Shown in pieces: positions 9,536-17,746 of a stretch of 64,000 nucleotides of DNA; position 1 is the first letter of the stretch; each line of letters begins with the position of its first letter. Position numbers and translations under genes: made by a program. The notes beneath the pieces are model-generated. The model saw nothing but the letters and a program-made list of their open reading frames with translations. It did no database searches and was not told where the DNA came from. This DNA is from GCA-003244245 sp963823755 (GTDB lineage: Bacteria > Actinomycetota > Actinomycetes > Mycobacteriales > Pseudonocardiaceae), in contig CAWGMP010000028.1 in NCBI GenBank assembly GCA_963823755.1, positions 62,001 to 126,000 of the forward strand. Direction: 5' to 3'.

Positions 9536-9554
9536 TTAGGGCAGCCTTACTTAC
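9536..9554 (-). promoter_or_regulatory. Candidate IdeR/DtxR iron box upstream of importer operon
   Basis: TTAGGGCAGCCTTACTTAC matches 14 of 19 positions of the actinobacterial consensus TTAGGTTAGSCTAACCTAA, by eye. It lies 59-77 bases before the lipoprotein start, where a repressor site would be expected. The assignment rests on motif similarity only. Confidence 0.55.
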
Positions 9555-9872
9555 TCTTCAACCTTATGTGACCACCGGGTGTCGACAACCCGCCAATCAG
9601 GTGAGACCTGACGACGTCGGGGCTTTCTCACCTTCTTCGGTAGCTGTCCGTCACTACCAGATAGGCATAGGTGCTGGCTAGCAGATCGTTTAGTCACAGT
9701 CAGTGCTCGCGACGCCGTCCACTTGAGGACCTACTCGAACAGGGAGAAGGTCACCACGTGACGATTGCGCCAACCCGAGCGCTCCGTGGTCGGTACTTCT
9801 CTACGTCAGGTCACACACCGACACTCCGCGTGAGCACAGAGCCGAGACCGCTGTCCTTACTCTCCGTGATAG
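9555..9872. other. Divergent intergenic region, metallophore locus
   Basis: About 320 bases between the two candidate iron boxes. Short open frames here have no recognisable product. The region must carry the divergent promoters of the importer and biosynthesis operons, and the 220 bases from the second box to the first biosynthesis gene suggest a long 5' leader there. Confidence 0.4.
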
Positions 9873-9891
9873 TTAGATAAGGCTTGCCTTC
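9873..9891 (+). promoter_or_regulatory. Candidate IdeR/DtxR iron box upstream of biosynthesis operon
   Basis: TTAGATAAGGCTTGCCTTC matches 13 of 19 consensus positions and contains the internal palindrome AAGGCTTGCCTT. It lies about 224 bases before the ATG of the first biosynthesis gene. Like the box at 9536, it would put the locus under iron control through a DtxR-family repressor. Confidence 0.5.
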
Positions 9892-10114
9892 CTAGCTCGG
9901 CTGGGTTAGCGTCAATCACGTCGACCGACAGGAAGTCGGCTGATCGACTGCTCGTCAGTCCAGGGCTTGCGCACTCGACAGCCAGCTGTAACCGGCCGGA
10001 TTACATCTGGTCTCTGTCGTGACGCACTCATTCAGCGATGATTGGCCACCAACAATCCAGAATGATCAAATAAGGACGAGAGGGAAATAAATCACCAGAT
10101 TGTGAGGTTCATTG

Positions 10115-11095
10115 ATGAGTCGGCCGGAGTTGTATCTTTTCACCCGTAGTGACCTCGCTGACCTGGAGATCAGTCCGGCCGAGGTGATCTCTGTGGTGCG
10201 TGAAGGCTACCTGGCGTTGGCGAATGGGGCGTCCCGCTGTCCGACGAAGTTGATGATGCCTTTACCGGAGGTCGAAAGGGATGCAGTTTCGTATATGATG
10301 CTCGGCTACGACGCGAATTCGCAACAGGTCGGCTTCAAGACTTCATACCGGCAAGGAAGTGACAACCGGGAGAAATACTACACGGTCATCAGTTTGTACG
10401 ACGACGCTACCGGACTCCCGTTTGCGCTGATGGACTGTGACCGGGTCGGCGCTTCGCGCACGCCTGCGACCACTGCATTGATTGCCGAGATGTGTGCCAC
10501 GCCAGATGCTCGCTCCGTGTTGATGATCGGCACGGGCGTTCAAGGTCATAATACCCTTCCTTACTTGCTGACAGTTCTCCCGAAGCTGGACCGTCTTATG
10601 TTGTACGGCACACACCCAGACGGTATTAATTCGACCATCGAGGTGTTCCGGCGACACTTTCCCGAGCGAGAAATCGAACTTGTCTCTGATGTGCCGTCGG
10701 CAGTCAGAGAGTCTGATATCGTCGTCGTTGCTTCCGGCCGTGCTGCACATCCCAAGGTGGAGCTCGGTTGGATGAAGCCGGGTGGACTCATGGTGTCCGT
10801 TTCCAGCAAGGGTGTTGCTTCATCGGCCCTCCAGGAGGCGGATTATGCCATTGCGACCAGCGAAGGTCAGTTGGGGGTCACCGGATCACGTTTTGCCGCA
10901 GCAGACGGAAGTGCCAGGATTGATGCTGAGTTCCCCGACGTGCTCGCGGGTCGGGCGCCGGGAAGGCGCACTCCGACGGATCGGGTCTTCGCCTTCAGCA
11001 GCGGCATGGTCATTACCGATATTCCGGTCGCGCATGCCTTGGCCACGCGGGCGATCGCTGCGGGCCGGGGGCAGCGGGTGCGGCTATGGAGCTGA
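10115..11095 (+). CDS. Ornithine cyclodeaminase/mu-crystallin-family dehydrogenase (SbnB-like role)
   Basis: 326 residues. ATG 10115 is preferred over the TTG three bases upstream because GAGG at about 10103 is well spaced from it. An NAD(P)-binding Rossmann motif MIGTGVQGHN (about residues 135-145) and the family blocks GFKTSYRQGS, DCDRVGASRTPATTAL and SDIVVVASGRAAHPKVE are visible. In siderophore pathways SbnB-type members oxidise N-(1-amino-1-carboxyethyl)-glutamate to L-2,3-diaminopropionate and 2-oxoglutarate. That role is inferred from the SbnA-like enzyme two genes downstream. It overlaps the next gene by 10 bases. Lysine/ornithine cyclodeaminase or an opine-type dehydrogenase are alternatives. 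Confidence 0.85.
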   Translation: MSRPELYLFTRSDLADLEISPAEVISVVREGYLALANGASRCPTKLMMPLPEVERDAVSYMMLGYDANSQQVGFKTSYRQGSDNREKYYTVISLYDDATGLPFALMDCDRVGASRTPATTALIAEMCATPDARSVLMIGTGVQGHNTLPYLLTVLPKLDRLMLYGTHPDGINSTIEVFRRHFPEREIELVSDVPSAVRESDIVVVASGRAAHPKVELGWMKPGGLMVSVSSKGVASSALQEADYAIATSEGQLGVTGSRFAAADGSARIDAEFPDVLAGRAPGRRTPTDRVFAFSSGMVITDIPVAHALATRAIAAGRGQRVRLWS

Positions 11096-12432
11096 CCACG
11101 TCGACGATCTCCTTGCCGGCGATCGAACCGTCTTGGGTGCAACAGGTTCGGGCTGATCCGCAGCTACTGGCCGATATCGCCCATGCCGTGCGAGGGCCGT
11201 TCCATGTGCTTTACCCAGCGTGCTTCGCGGAGAATCTCGCGGCATTCAAGGATGCTTTGGTCGGTGCGGGCGTTGAGGGACAGGTCTATTTCGGGAAGAA
11301 GGCCAACAAGGCCGCGTGTTGGTTGTCCGCCTGTGTCGAGGCCAACGCTGGGGTCGATGTGGGGAGCGCGCCGGAGTTGGTGCACGCCCTCGGCCACGGT
11401 GTTCGAGGTGAGGATGTAGTGGTCACGGGTGCGGCCAAGAGTGAGGAACTTCTCTGGCTCGCAGTCCGTCATCGGTGCCTGATTGCGGTCGACGCCCTGG
11501 ATGAACTCGAGCGGGTGATCGCGGCGGTGCGCGTGAACATGACGGTTCGCATCCTGTTGCGTGTTCTACCGGACGTCAATCCGTACAGCCGTTTCGGGTT
11601 GAGTGTCCCGGAGCTTGACCGGGCGTTGGAGCGGTGTGTCCACGAGCGAGCACGTGTGATCATGGAAGGATTCTCGTTCCACTTGAACGGGTACGACGTA
11701 GCGCCACGGGTGTCGCTGGCCTCAGATCTGGTTGACCGATGCGTTGCGGCCCGCGCTCAGGGTTTGGTCACCAACTCGGTATCGATAGGCGGCGGTTTCG
11801 CTGTCAGCTATCTCGATGCGGCTGACTGGCAGCGGTTCAATGAAGACTACCAGGACGCGTGGTTTCATGGTAATAAGACGTTCACCCATTTTTACCCCTA
11901 CCATCAGGCGACGACCGGCGCGGACATGTTGGTCGAAATTCTGGGGAGCGCAGCCGGTGGGGACTACACTAGTTTGGGGCTTAAGTTCGCGCAAACCGGC
12001 ACTCGCCTATTCCTCGAACCGGGCCGGGCGATTCTCGATGGGTGTGGATTCACGGTCTTTCCCGTGCAGGGTTTCAAGAAACGGCATGACTACGGAATCG
12101 TCACGGTAGCGGGCCTCAGTGCCAGCGTGTCGGAGCAGTGGAAGGGCAGCGACTATCTTCCCGAACCGATACTGTGGCCATCGGCTGAAACTGGCGAGCC
12201 GGTCCACGCTTGCGTGGGTGGTGCCAGTTGCCTTGAGTACGACATGGTGACCTGGCGCAAAGTTCCGTTCCCTCGGGCACCCCATTTCGGAGATCTGCTC
12301 GTCTATCCAAATACCGCAGGCTACCAGATGGACAAGAACGAAACTGAATTTCACCAGCTTCCGTTACCTGCCAGAGTCGTGGTGTCGCATGCCGGAGGTC
12401 GGTTTCAATGGCGACTGGACGAGCGACCTTAG
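11086..12432 (+). CDS. PLP-dependent decarboxylase, alanine-racemase-fold group (LysA/SbnH-like)
   Basis: 448 residues. Fold-type III features: the PLP lysine region YFGKKANKAACWLSA (about residues 65-80), the glycine-rich phosphate loop SIGGGFAVSY, EPGRAIL, and the C-terminal cysteine motif GGASCLEYDMV that donates an active-site Cys across the dimer. Relatives decarboxylate diaminopimelate, ornithine or, in SbnH, a citryl-diaminopropionate intermediate. Its place between the SbnB-like and SbnA-like genes suggests that it removes the carboxylate of a diaminopropionate-derived intermediate and leaves an ethylenediamine unit. Overlap with the upstream gene indicates co-translation. Substrate not provable from sequence. 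Confidence 0.85.
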   Translation: MELTTSTISLPAIEPSWVQQVRADPQLLADIAHAVRGPFHVLYPACFAENLAAFKDALVGAGVEGQVYFGKKANKAACWLSACVEANAGVDVGSAPELVHALGHGVRGEDVVVTGAAKSEELLWLAVRHRCLIAVDALDELERVIAAVRVNMTVRILLRVLPDVNPYSRFGLSVPELDRALERCVHERARVIMEGFSFHLNGYDVAPRVSLASDLVDRCVAARAQGLVTNSVSIGGGFAVSYLDAADWQRFNEDYQDAWFHGNKTFTHFYPYHQATTGADMLVEILGSAAGGDYTSLGLKFAQTGTRLFLEPGRAILDGCGFTVFPVQGFKKRHDYGIVTVAGLSASVSEQWKGSDYLPEPILWPSAETGEPVHACVGGASCLEYDMVTWRKVPFPRAPHFGDLLVYPNTAGYQMDKNETEFHQLPLPARVVVSHAGGRFQWRLDERP

Positions 12433-12461
12433 GTGGGCAACCGTAATAAGGGGTACTGCAG

Positions 12462-13553
12462 GTGAAGGAACTAGGCAGCCGCGCACTGGAGAATGATGGG
12501 CTGAGCAGTCGACCGCTCGAGAAAATTGTCACCCGAGCTTCCGGGCTCATCGGTCGCACTCCACTTTTCGAGTTGTGCTCCACTGAGTCGGGTACTCGCT
12601 TGCTGCTCAAACTTGAGCAGTTCAATCCCACCGGCTCGGCGAAGGTCCGGATGGCCGAGAAAATGATCAACCATGCGGAACTCCACGGGAAACTCCGGCC
12701 GGGAGGCCACATCATCGAACCCACTTCGGGAAACACCGGTCTAGGACTGGCGCTGATGGCTATCGAACGCGGGTATCGATTCACCGCGGTGGTGGACAAC
12801 CATGCCAGCCCGGAGAAGCTCCGGGCTATAAAAGCACTGGGGGCGGAGTTGGTTCATGTGGGCGGAGACGGTACTGATGGTCCTAACACCATGGAACGCA
12901 GGAGAGTCGCCAGCGAACTGGCCGCGGCGGAAGAGGGGGCGTGCCTCCTGGATCAGCACAATAATCCCGGCAATTCTGAAGGATATCGTGAACTGGCCCA
13001 AGAACTCCTCGCCGACGTCTTCGGTGATGTCGACTATTTGATCAGCGCCATTGGCACGGGCGGTTCGTTGTGCGGCACCGCAAGGGAGCTACGTCGACTC
13101 GGCTCCGGGGTGGTGACGGTCGGAGTGGAACCGGCTGGATCCACTATCTTCGGTACTCCCGGAGGGAAATACTGGCAAACCGGAAGTGGGAGTCCAGAAG
13201 GGTTTCCAGTCGGTAACAACGTCGATTTCTCTTTGATTGATGACGGGGTCCAGGTAACAGATGTGGATGCCTTTGCTGCTGCCCGGGTGGTGACCCGAAG
13301 CACTGGCTTGATGATCGGAGGTTCGGCAGGCGGTGCCCTGTACCTGGCGCTGCAGAGACTTGCTACGTTGCCTGCGGACAGTACCGTTGTGGCTCTGGTC
13401 TCCGACGCCGGGGAGAAGTACCTCGACACCGTTTTCGATGATCGATGGATGCTTGAACGGGACTTACTCGATCCTGCGGCCGAGCAGCAGGTTCAGCACC
13501 TGCTACTGCGCCACGGGATGTCAGCTCGGTTCGCCCGGCAAGCGGTGAGGTAG
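12462..13553 (+). CDS. Cysteine-synthase-family PLP enzyme (SbnA-like)
   Basis: 363 residues from GTG 12462, with AAGGGG about 9 bases upstream. The PLP lysine lies in NPTGSAKVRMAEKM (about residues 60-75), followed by the substrate loop EPTSGNTGLGLAL, the phosphate-binding GTGGSLCG and the C-terminal GGSAGGALYLAL. The family performs beta-replacement on activated serine. SbnA joins O-phosphoserine and glutamate to the precursor of 2,3-diaminopropionate. The protein has about 35 extra N-terminal residues relative to typical O-acetylserine sulfhydrylases and lies in an operon with an SbnB-like enzyme, so the SbnA role is favoured over cysteine synthesis. Confidence 0.85.
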   Translation: MKELGSRALENDGLSSRPLEKIVTRASGLIGRTPLFELCSTESGTRLLLKLEQFNPTGSAKVRMAEKMINHAELHGKLRPGGHIIEPTSGNTGLGLALMAIERGYRFTAVVDNHASPEKLRAIKALGAELVHVGGDGTDGPNTMERRRVASELAAAEEGACLLDQHNNPGNSEGYRELAQELLADVFGDVDYLISAIGTGGSLCGTARELRRLGSGVVTVGVEPAGSTIFGTPGGKYWQTGSGSPEGFPVGNNVDFSLIDDGVQVTDVDAFAAARVVTRSTGLMIGGSAGGALYLALQRLATLPADSTVVALVSDAGEKYLDTVFDDRWMLERDLLDPAAEQQVQHLLLRHGMSARFARQAVR

Positions 13554-13572
13554 CCAGGACGGGGTCTTTCGT

Positions 13573-14973
13573 ATGAGCGCCACGTCCATGGTTCGGGGAT
13601 ATCGTCCGCTGATAGCCGTCTCCGCACCTATCGCTGGGATTCAGCTGGCTCAGGTGGCCCTCACCACGACCGATCTCGTCATGATGGGCTCGCTGGGCGT
13701 CAAGGCCATCGCGGCAGGGGGATTGGCGATCACGCTCTACAACCAGCTCCGCACGATGTGTGTCGGAGCTGTGACGGCGGTGGGCAATCTGGTCGCCGGT
13801 GCGGTAGGCCGTGGGGAGAAGCGCTCGGGAGGTCCGCATCTCGACGAACGTACCGGCAACGAGGTTCGCCAAGTGGTGCGGGCTGCTTTCCTGGTGGCCA
13901 CTCTGGTCGGTCTACTCGGCGGTGTTGTGCTAGTCGCGTTGGGTTATGCCCTTACCTGGTTCGGCCAGGACTCCCGGGTACTGGAATTGGCTCGACCTAC
14001 GATGATGGCACTGGCTCCAGGCCTGGTTCCGATGTTGTGGCTCAATGTTCTGCGTCAGTTCGCGGTGGGAATGCGCCGCCCTGGTTCTTTACTCGGAGTC
14101 ACCGTCGTGTCCATCGCGGTTAATGTGGCACTCGACGGAGGGTTTGCATATGGCTGGTTCGGCTTCCCGGTTCTAGGATTGACCGGGATCGGGCTTGCAA
14201 CCACAATCGTGCAGCTATTAAGTTTCTTCGCGTTTCTTGTGATCCTGCGCCGTGATGAGCAACTCGCACCGCTGCTTTCCATCCAGGGTTGGAAAGCCGA
14301 CGTCGGGATCGTCGGCGACATCCTCCGGCTGGGTATTCCGATCAGCTTGACCTATGGTTCGGAGGCGGGGATCACGTCCATCGCCACACTGATGATGGGC
14401 AGCTTCGGCCCGATCCCACTGGCGGCGCACAACGTAGTGAACCAGCTTGCCTACATCGTTTACCAACTCAACATCGGTCTTTCTCACGGATCGTCGATCC
14501 TGGTCAGCCGAGCCGTCGGACAAGGGAACCGGCGGGAAGCCGGGCAGATAGCGCGGACAGCCCTCACCCTGGGAGTCGTGGCGATGGCTTTAGTGGGGTT
14601 GGTGTACCTAACCGTGCCGACGTGGGTACTACGGATCTTCCTGGATCTGCATACCGACCCTACTGTGGAGTCTTTAGCGAAGACTCTCCTGTTCTTCGGA
14701 GTGGCTCAACAGTTCTTGAAAGGTGCACAAAACATCAGTGTGGGATTGCTGCGCGGCCTCGGTAACACGAAGAGTGGATTCAGTATCACGCTGATCGGCT
14801 ACTGGGTGGTCGGTACTCCAGCAATGTTGCTCTTCGGCTATGGGCTGGGTCTCCACGGTCCGGGGGTGTGGATAGGCCTGTGCGCCGGCTTCGGGGTCAC
14901 GGCAATACTGTTGCTTCGGCGGTTCCGTAAAGACCTGATCCTGGACAAATCGGCGTCGGTGAGCCACTCCTGA
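13573..14973 (+). CDS. MATE-family efflux transporter
   Basis: 466 residues, about 12 hydrophobic spans in two homologous halves. MATE signatures include LAQVALTTTDLVMMGSLG near the N-terminus, PIPLAAHNVVNQLAYIVYQL and GLSHGSSILVSRAVGQGNRR at the start of the second half. It probably uses a Na+ or H+ gradient. As the last gene of the biosynthesis operon, 20 bases after the SbnA-like gene, it is the likely exporter of the product. A stem-loop follows at 15030-15061. Confidence 0.9.
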   Translation: MSATSMVRGYRPLIAVSAPIAGIQLAQVALTTTDLVMMGSLGVKAIAAGGLAITLYNQLRTMCVGAVTAVGNLVAGAVGRGEKRSGGPHLDERTGNEVRQVVRAAFLVATLVGLLGGVVLVALGYALTWFGQDSRVLELARPTMMALAPGLVPMLWLNVLRQFAVGMRRPGSLLGVTVVSIAVNVALDGGFAYGWFGFPVLGLTGIGLATTIVQLLSFFAFLVILRRDEQLAPLLSIQGWKADVGIVGDILRLGIPISLTYGSEAGITSIATLMMGSFGPIPLAAHNVVNQLAYIVYQLNIGLSHGSSILVSRAVGQGNRREAGQIARTALTLGVVAMALVGLVYLTVPTWVLRIFLDLHTDPTVESLAKTLLFFGVAQQFLKGAQNISVGLLRGLGNTKSGFSITLIGYWVVGTPAMLLFGYGLGLHGPGVWIGLCAGFGVTAILLLRRFRKDLILDKSASVSHS

Positions 14974-15029
14974 CCTCTAGACGTTGCCTACTCCCCGAGG
15001 GGTCATCGCGCGGTGATGGAGTCCAGCTC

Positions 15030-15061
15030 GGGCCGGATTAGCCACATCCTAATCCCGGCCC
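15030..15061 (+). terminator. Stem-loop after MATE gene
   Basis: GGGCCGGATTAG (15030-15041) pairs with CTAATCCCGGCCC (15049-15061), with one bulged C and a 7-base loop. It sits 57 bases after the exporter stop and would end the biosynthesis operon. No T-tract follows, so termination may need other factors. Confidence 0.5.
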
Positions 15062-15121
15062 ATCATGATCAGGATACTCGCGTCGGGGTGTAGATGACAG
15101 GAATGCGACCTCGTCGCCCGC

Positions 15122-15281
15122 CTGCCCGTGACTATCGGGCTAACCGCGGCCGCAGGCCTACTCACCGTGGTGCTCGGGGTCGGCGCGGGTGTGTTCGCCG
15201 CTCTCGGGCGCTCCATGCCGCGCTACGGAGCACGGCGAGACCCTGGCGCTGATCGGTGAGAGCGGCTCAGGAAAGACCATC
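15122..15281 (+). pseudogene. Fragments of a second peptide-type ABC importer (permease span plus Walker A)
   Basis: 15122-15214 translates to LPVTIGLTAAAGLLTVVLGV and on to GAGVFAALGRSM, a DppC-like membrane span. Seventeen bases later, 15231-15281 translates to HGETLALIGESGSGKTI, a DppD-type Walker A with its preceding beta strand. The two are in different frames and lack everything between them. They are best read as debris of another importer operon on the plus strand, next to the intact biosynthesis genes. Confidence 0.6.
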
Positions 15282-15429
15282 TCGACCTCAAGCGTTGAAC
15301 CCACCCGGCGACTCAGATCCTCACACATCCGCAGCACCCGGTGGTTCGCGAGCTGATCGCAGCGGTACCCCGCTTGGAGCGGGCTCAACATGACTCCAAG
15401 ACCGGCGATCACCGGCACGACTAAAGAAG

Positions 15430-16230
15430 GTGACAGAAATTCCCCGTACAGCGACCGACCCCGACCCCGACTGGCGTGGCCTCCTTGACGGCTGGGATCG
15501 CCAGCAGACCGGCTATATACCCCAGCGCGAGCACATTTTCAAGCTCATGGTCGACACCGTCCACGCCGTCCTCGGCGACGATCCGCTGGTGCTCGACCTG
15601 GCGTGTGGCCCGGGTGCGGTGAGCGAGCGGCTCCTTGCCCGTCTCCCCTCTGCGCGCAGCGTCGCGATCGACATGGATCCGGTGCTACTCGCGATCGGAC
15701 GGGGCGCATTCGACACACTGGGCGGACGCCTGCGGTGGGTCGACCAGGACCTGCGAGACCTCAACTGGACGAACGCTGTCGGAGATCAGCCGTTCGACGC
15801 CGTGCTGACCACCACGGCGTTGCATTGGCTGTCACCCGAGGACCTCGCTGCGACCTACCGCCGGATCGCCGCGATATTGCGGCCCGGTGGCCTCATGCTC
15901 AACGGTGACCGCCTCCGGTTTGATGAACGCAGCCGGACCTGCGCAGCGGTGGCCGAGACGCTGACCAGGATCCGAGACGAGCTGGTCTTCGCCCACGAAG
16001 GCATCGACACCTGGGATGACTGGTGGCGCTCGGTTAGTCTCAGACCCACGATGGCCCGATTGGTCGAGGAGCGTGAACGGCGCTTCGCGCATCCCGGCGA
16101 CGAGCCCAGGACGAAATTTCGACGTCCGACCCTGGCGTTTCATCTCGGAGCTCTGGCCGACGCCGGCTTCTGCGAGATGGAGACGATTTGGCAGGATCTC
16201 GACCGCCGCCTACTTCTTGCCGTCCGGTGA
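15430..16230 (+). CDS. Class I SAM-dependent methyltransferase
   Basis: 266 residues from GTG 15430. Motif I VLDLACGPGAVSERLL (about residues 57-72), the acidic residue ending motif II in AIDMDPVLLAI, and a post-motif DAVLTTTALHWLSPEDLAATYRR followed by LRPGGLMLNGDR place it in the UbiE/trans-aconitate methyltransferase group (methyltransf_25-like). The acceptor is unknown. It is separated from the metallophore operon by ABC debris, and nothing ties it to that pathway except proximity inside the tRNA-bounded segment. Confidence 0.8.
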   Translation: MTEIPRTATDPDPDWRGLLDGWDRQQTGYIPQREHIFKLMVDTVHAVLGDDPLVLDLACGPGAVSERLLARLPSARSVAIDMDPVLLAIGRGAFDTLGGRLRWVDQDLRDLNWTNAVGDQPFDAVLTTTALHWLSPEDLAATYRRIAAILRPGGLMLNGDRLRFDERSRTCAAVAETLTRIRDELVFAHEGIDTWDDWWRSVSLRPTMARLVEERERRFAHPGDEPRTKFRRPTLAFHLGALADAGFCEMETIWQDLDRRLLLAVR

Positions 16231-16301
16231 CGGCAATACGTGGCTCCGTCGAACTCGGCGACACCACGTCAGCCTCCGACGGCTTCCGTCCGGAATGCGA
16301 T

Positions 16302-17660
16302 CTACTCCGGCGGCCTGTCCGTCGATGTGCAGCCCGAGTCCTGAGCCGCGGTAGGTCGGCGCCCGGCGAGCGTACCGGCGACAAACGGCTCCCATCGGGG
16401 GTCATGGTGACCAGCACTGCTCGTCCTGACTGGCGGCGGGGGCTCACTTGCCCTTCGGGTCGAGAAAGCCGTCAGCACCAGGAAAAGCACCCCGATCAGC
16501 ACGTAGCCGTCTCCGATGAGGTGCTGCCACCATGCCCAGTGCTGCTCCACGTTGTTGTCCGACGGGAGCAACCAGGGCGGCCCGATGGCGAACACCGCAA
16601 CCACCGGCAACCCGACCGCCAACAGCAGTTTCCTCCGCCGCCAGGCCGGCGATGCGAAGAGCAGCAGGGCCGGAGCGATCCACACCCAGTGGTGCCCCCA
16701 GGAAATCGGAGAGACCGACAACTCGGCCACCGCAACGGCGAGCAGCGCGGTCCATTCCTCGCCTGCCCGCCTGGCCCGGACCACCACGACCCAGGCCAAC
16801 GCCACCATGGTCAGGCTTAGCAGTACCCACAGGCTGGTCGTCAGCGTCTTGGGTAACGCCAACCGGTCCAGCACACCGAGGATGGACTGGTTTCTGGCGT
16901 AGGTCACCCGACCAATCCGGGATGGGTCGCGTAACGCACCGAACCAGTACGCCTCGGTGTCGCTGGGGGCGAGGACGAACCCCAGCAGTCCGAAGCCCAC
17001 GAACGACGCTGCGGCGGTGAGTACCGGACGCCACTGGTGACGGGGGAGGAAGAACAACACGAAGACCGCCGGGGTCAGCTTGACCGCCGCGGCCAGCCCG
17101 ATCAGCAGGCCCCTCGGCCACGTGGTCCGGGGCAGCAGGCAGTCAGCGACCACGAGCACCGCGAGTACCAGGTTGACCTGACCGAACCAGAGCGTCTCAC
17201 GCACCGGTTCGAGCAGCACGCTCACCCCGGCTACCCCGAGGCCGATCACCAAGGCCCGCGTGCCCCACCCATACTGCCTGGTCGCGACCATCAGGCAGAG
17301 CGTGACGAGCGCGGCCAGGTTGAGCACGATCACCATCGCGATCGCGGGGGGTAGGGAGATCACGGAGAGCACGCTGAATATCACGGCCGCGAGGGGCGGA
17401 TACGTGAACGGAAGATCCGGCCCGCCGACCGGCTGTGCGAAGTGATCTACGTACAACGGGGATCGGCGTGTCCACGCCGCGCCGCCGGCCTGGTAAACTT
17501 GCAGGTCAAGTGCCCATCCATGGCTCAAGGACATCCCCCAGGCCAGGCAGACGAGCGTGGCCACGAGCCCGCCGCTGACCACCAGCTTTCCCCGGCCGCC
17601 CAGCCGGACTCGGTCGACCGTCGCCTTGGCGACGAGTAGCACCCCCACTGCCCACCACAC
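16302..17660 (-). CDS. Polyprenol-phosphate mannosyltransferase-like membrane protein (GT87/DUF2029)
   Basis: 452 residues with about ten membrane spans. After the first periplasmic loop, LDLQVYQAGGAAW and FTYPPLAAVIFSVLS match the GT-C fold GT87 pattern, with the conserved acidic residue in the first loop. LWFGQVNLVLAVLVV and SWGHHWVWIAPALLL are also family hallmarks. It probably transfers a sugar from a polyprenyl-phosphate donor to an outer glycolipid or glycan. The C-terminal tail (PPPPVRTSSAG...) is low-complexity and may not be conserved. Start ATG 17660; GTG codons just downstream are possible. Confidence 0.8.
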   Translation of the reverse strand: MWWAVGVLLVAKATVDRVRLGGRGKLVVSGGLVATLVCLAWGMSLSHGWALDLQVYQAGGAAWTRRSPLYVDHFAQPVGGPDLPFTYPPLAAVIFSVLSVISLPPAIAMVIVLNLAALVTLCLMVATRQYGWGTRALVIGLGVAGVSVLLEPVRETLWFGQVNLVLAVLVVADCLLPRTTWPRGLLIGLAAAVKLTPAVFVLFFLPRHQWRPVLTAAASFVGFGLLGFVLAPSDTEAYWFGALRDPSRIGRVTYARNQSILGVLDRLALPKTLTTSLWVLLSLTMVALAWVVVVRARRAGEEWTALLAVAVAELSVSPISWGHHWVWIAPALLLFASPAWRRRKLLLAVGLPVVAVFAIGPPWLLPSDNNVEQHWAWWQHLIGDGYVLIGVLFLVLTAFSTRRASEPPPPVRTSSAGHHDPRWEPFVAGTLAGRRPTAAQDSGCTSTDRPPE

Positions 17661-17686
17661 CCCTCGTCCAGCAGTGCCACGCCCTG

Positions 17687-17709
17687 TTCAGATCCCGCAT
17701 CCTCCGCCA
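17687..17709 (+). repeat. Short 3' tRNA-Ser-like fragment, possible second att scar
   Basis: The last 23 bases of a tRNA-Ser 3' end, from the T loop to CCA (TTCAGATCCCGC then ATCCTCCGCCA), differ from the copy at 2274-2296 at two positions. The T-stem 5' strand is not preserved. Same orientation as the fragment at 2239-2296. Confidence 0.5.
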
Positions 17710-17746
17710 CCGACCTGCGTTGACGAACCCCCACCCGTTACGAGCT

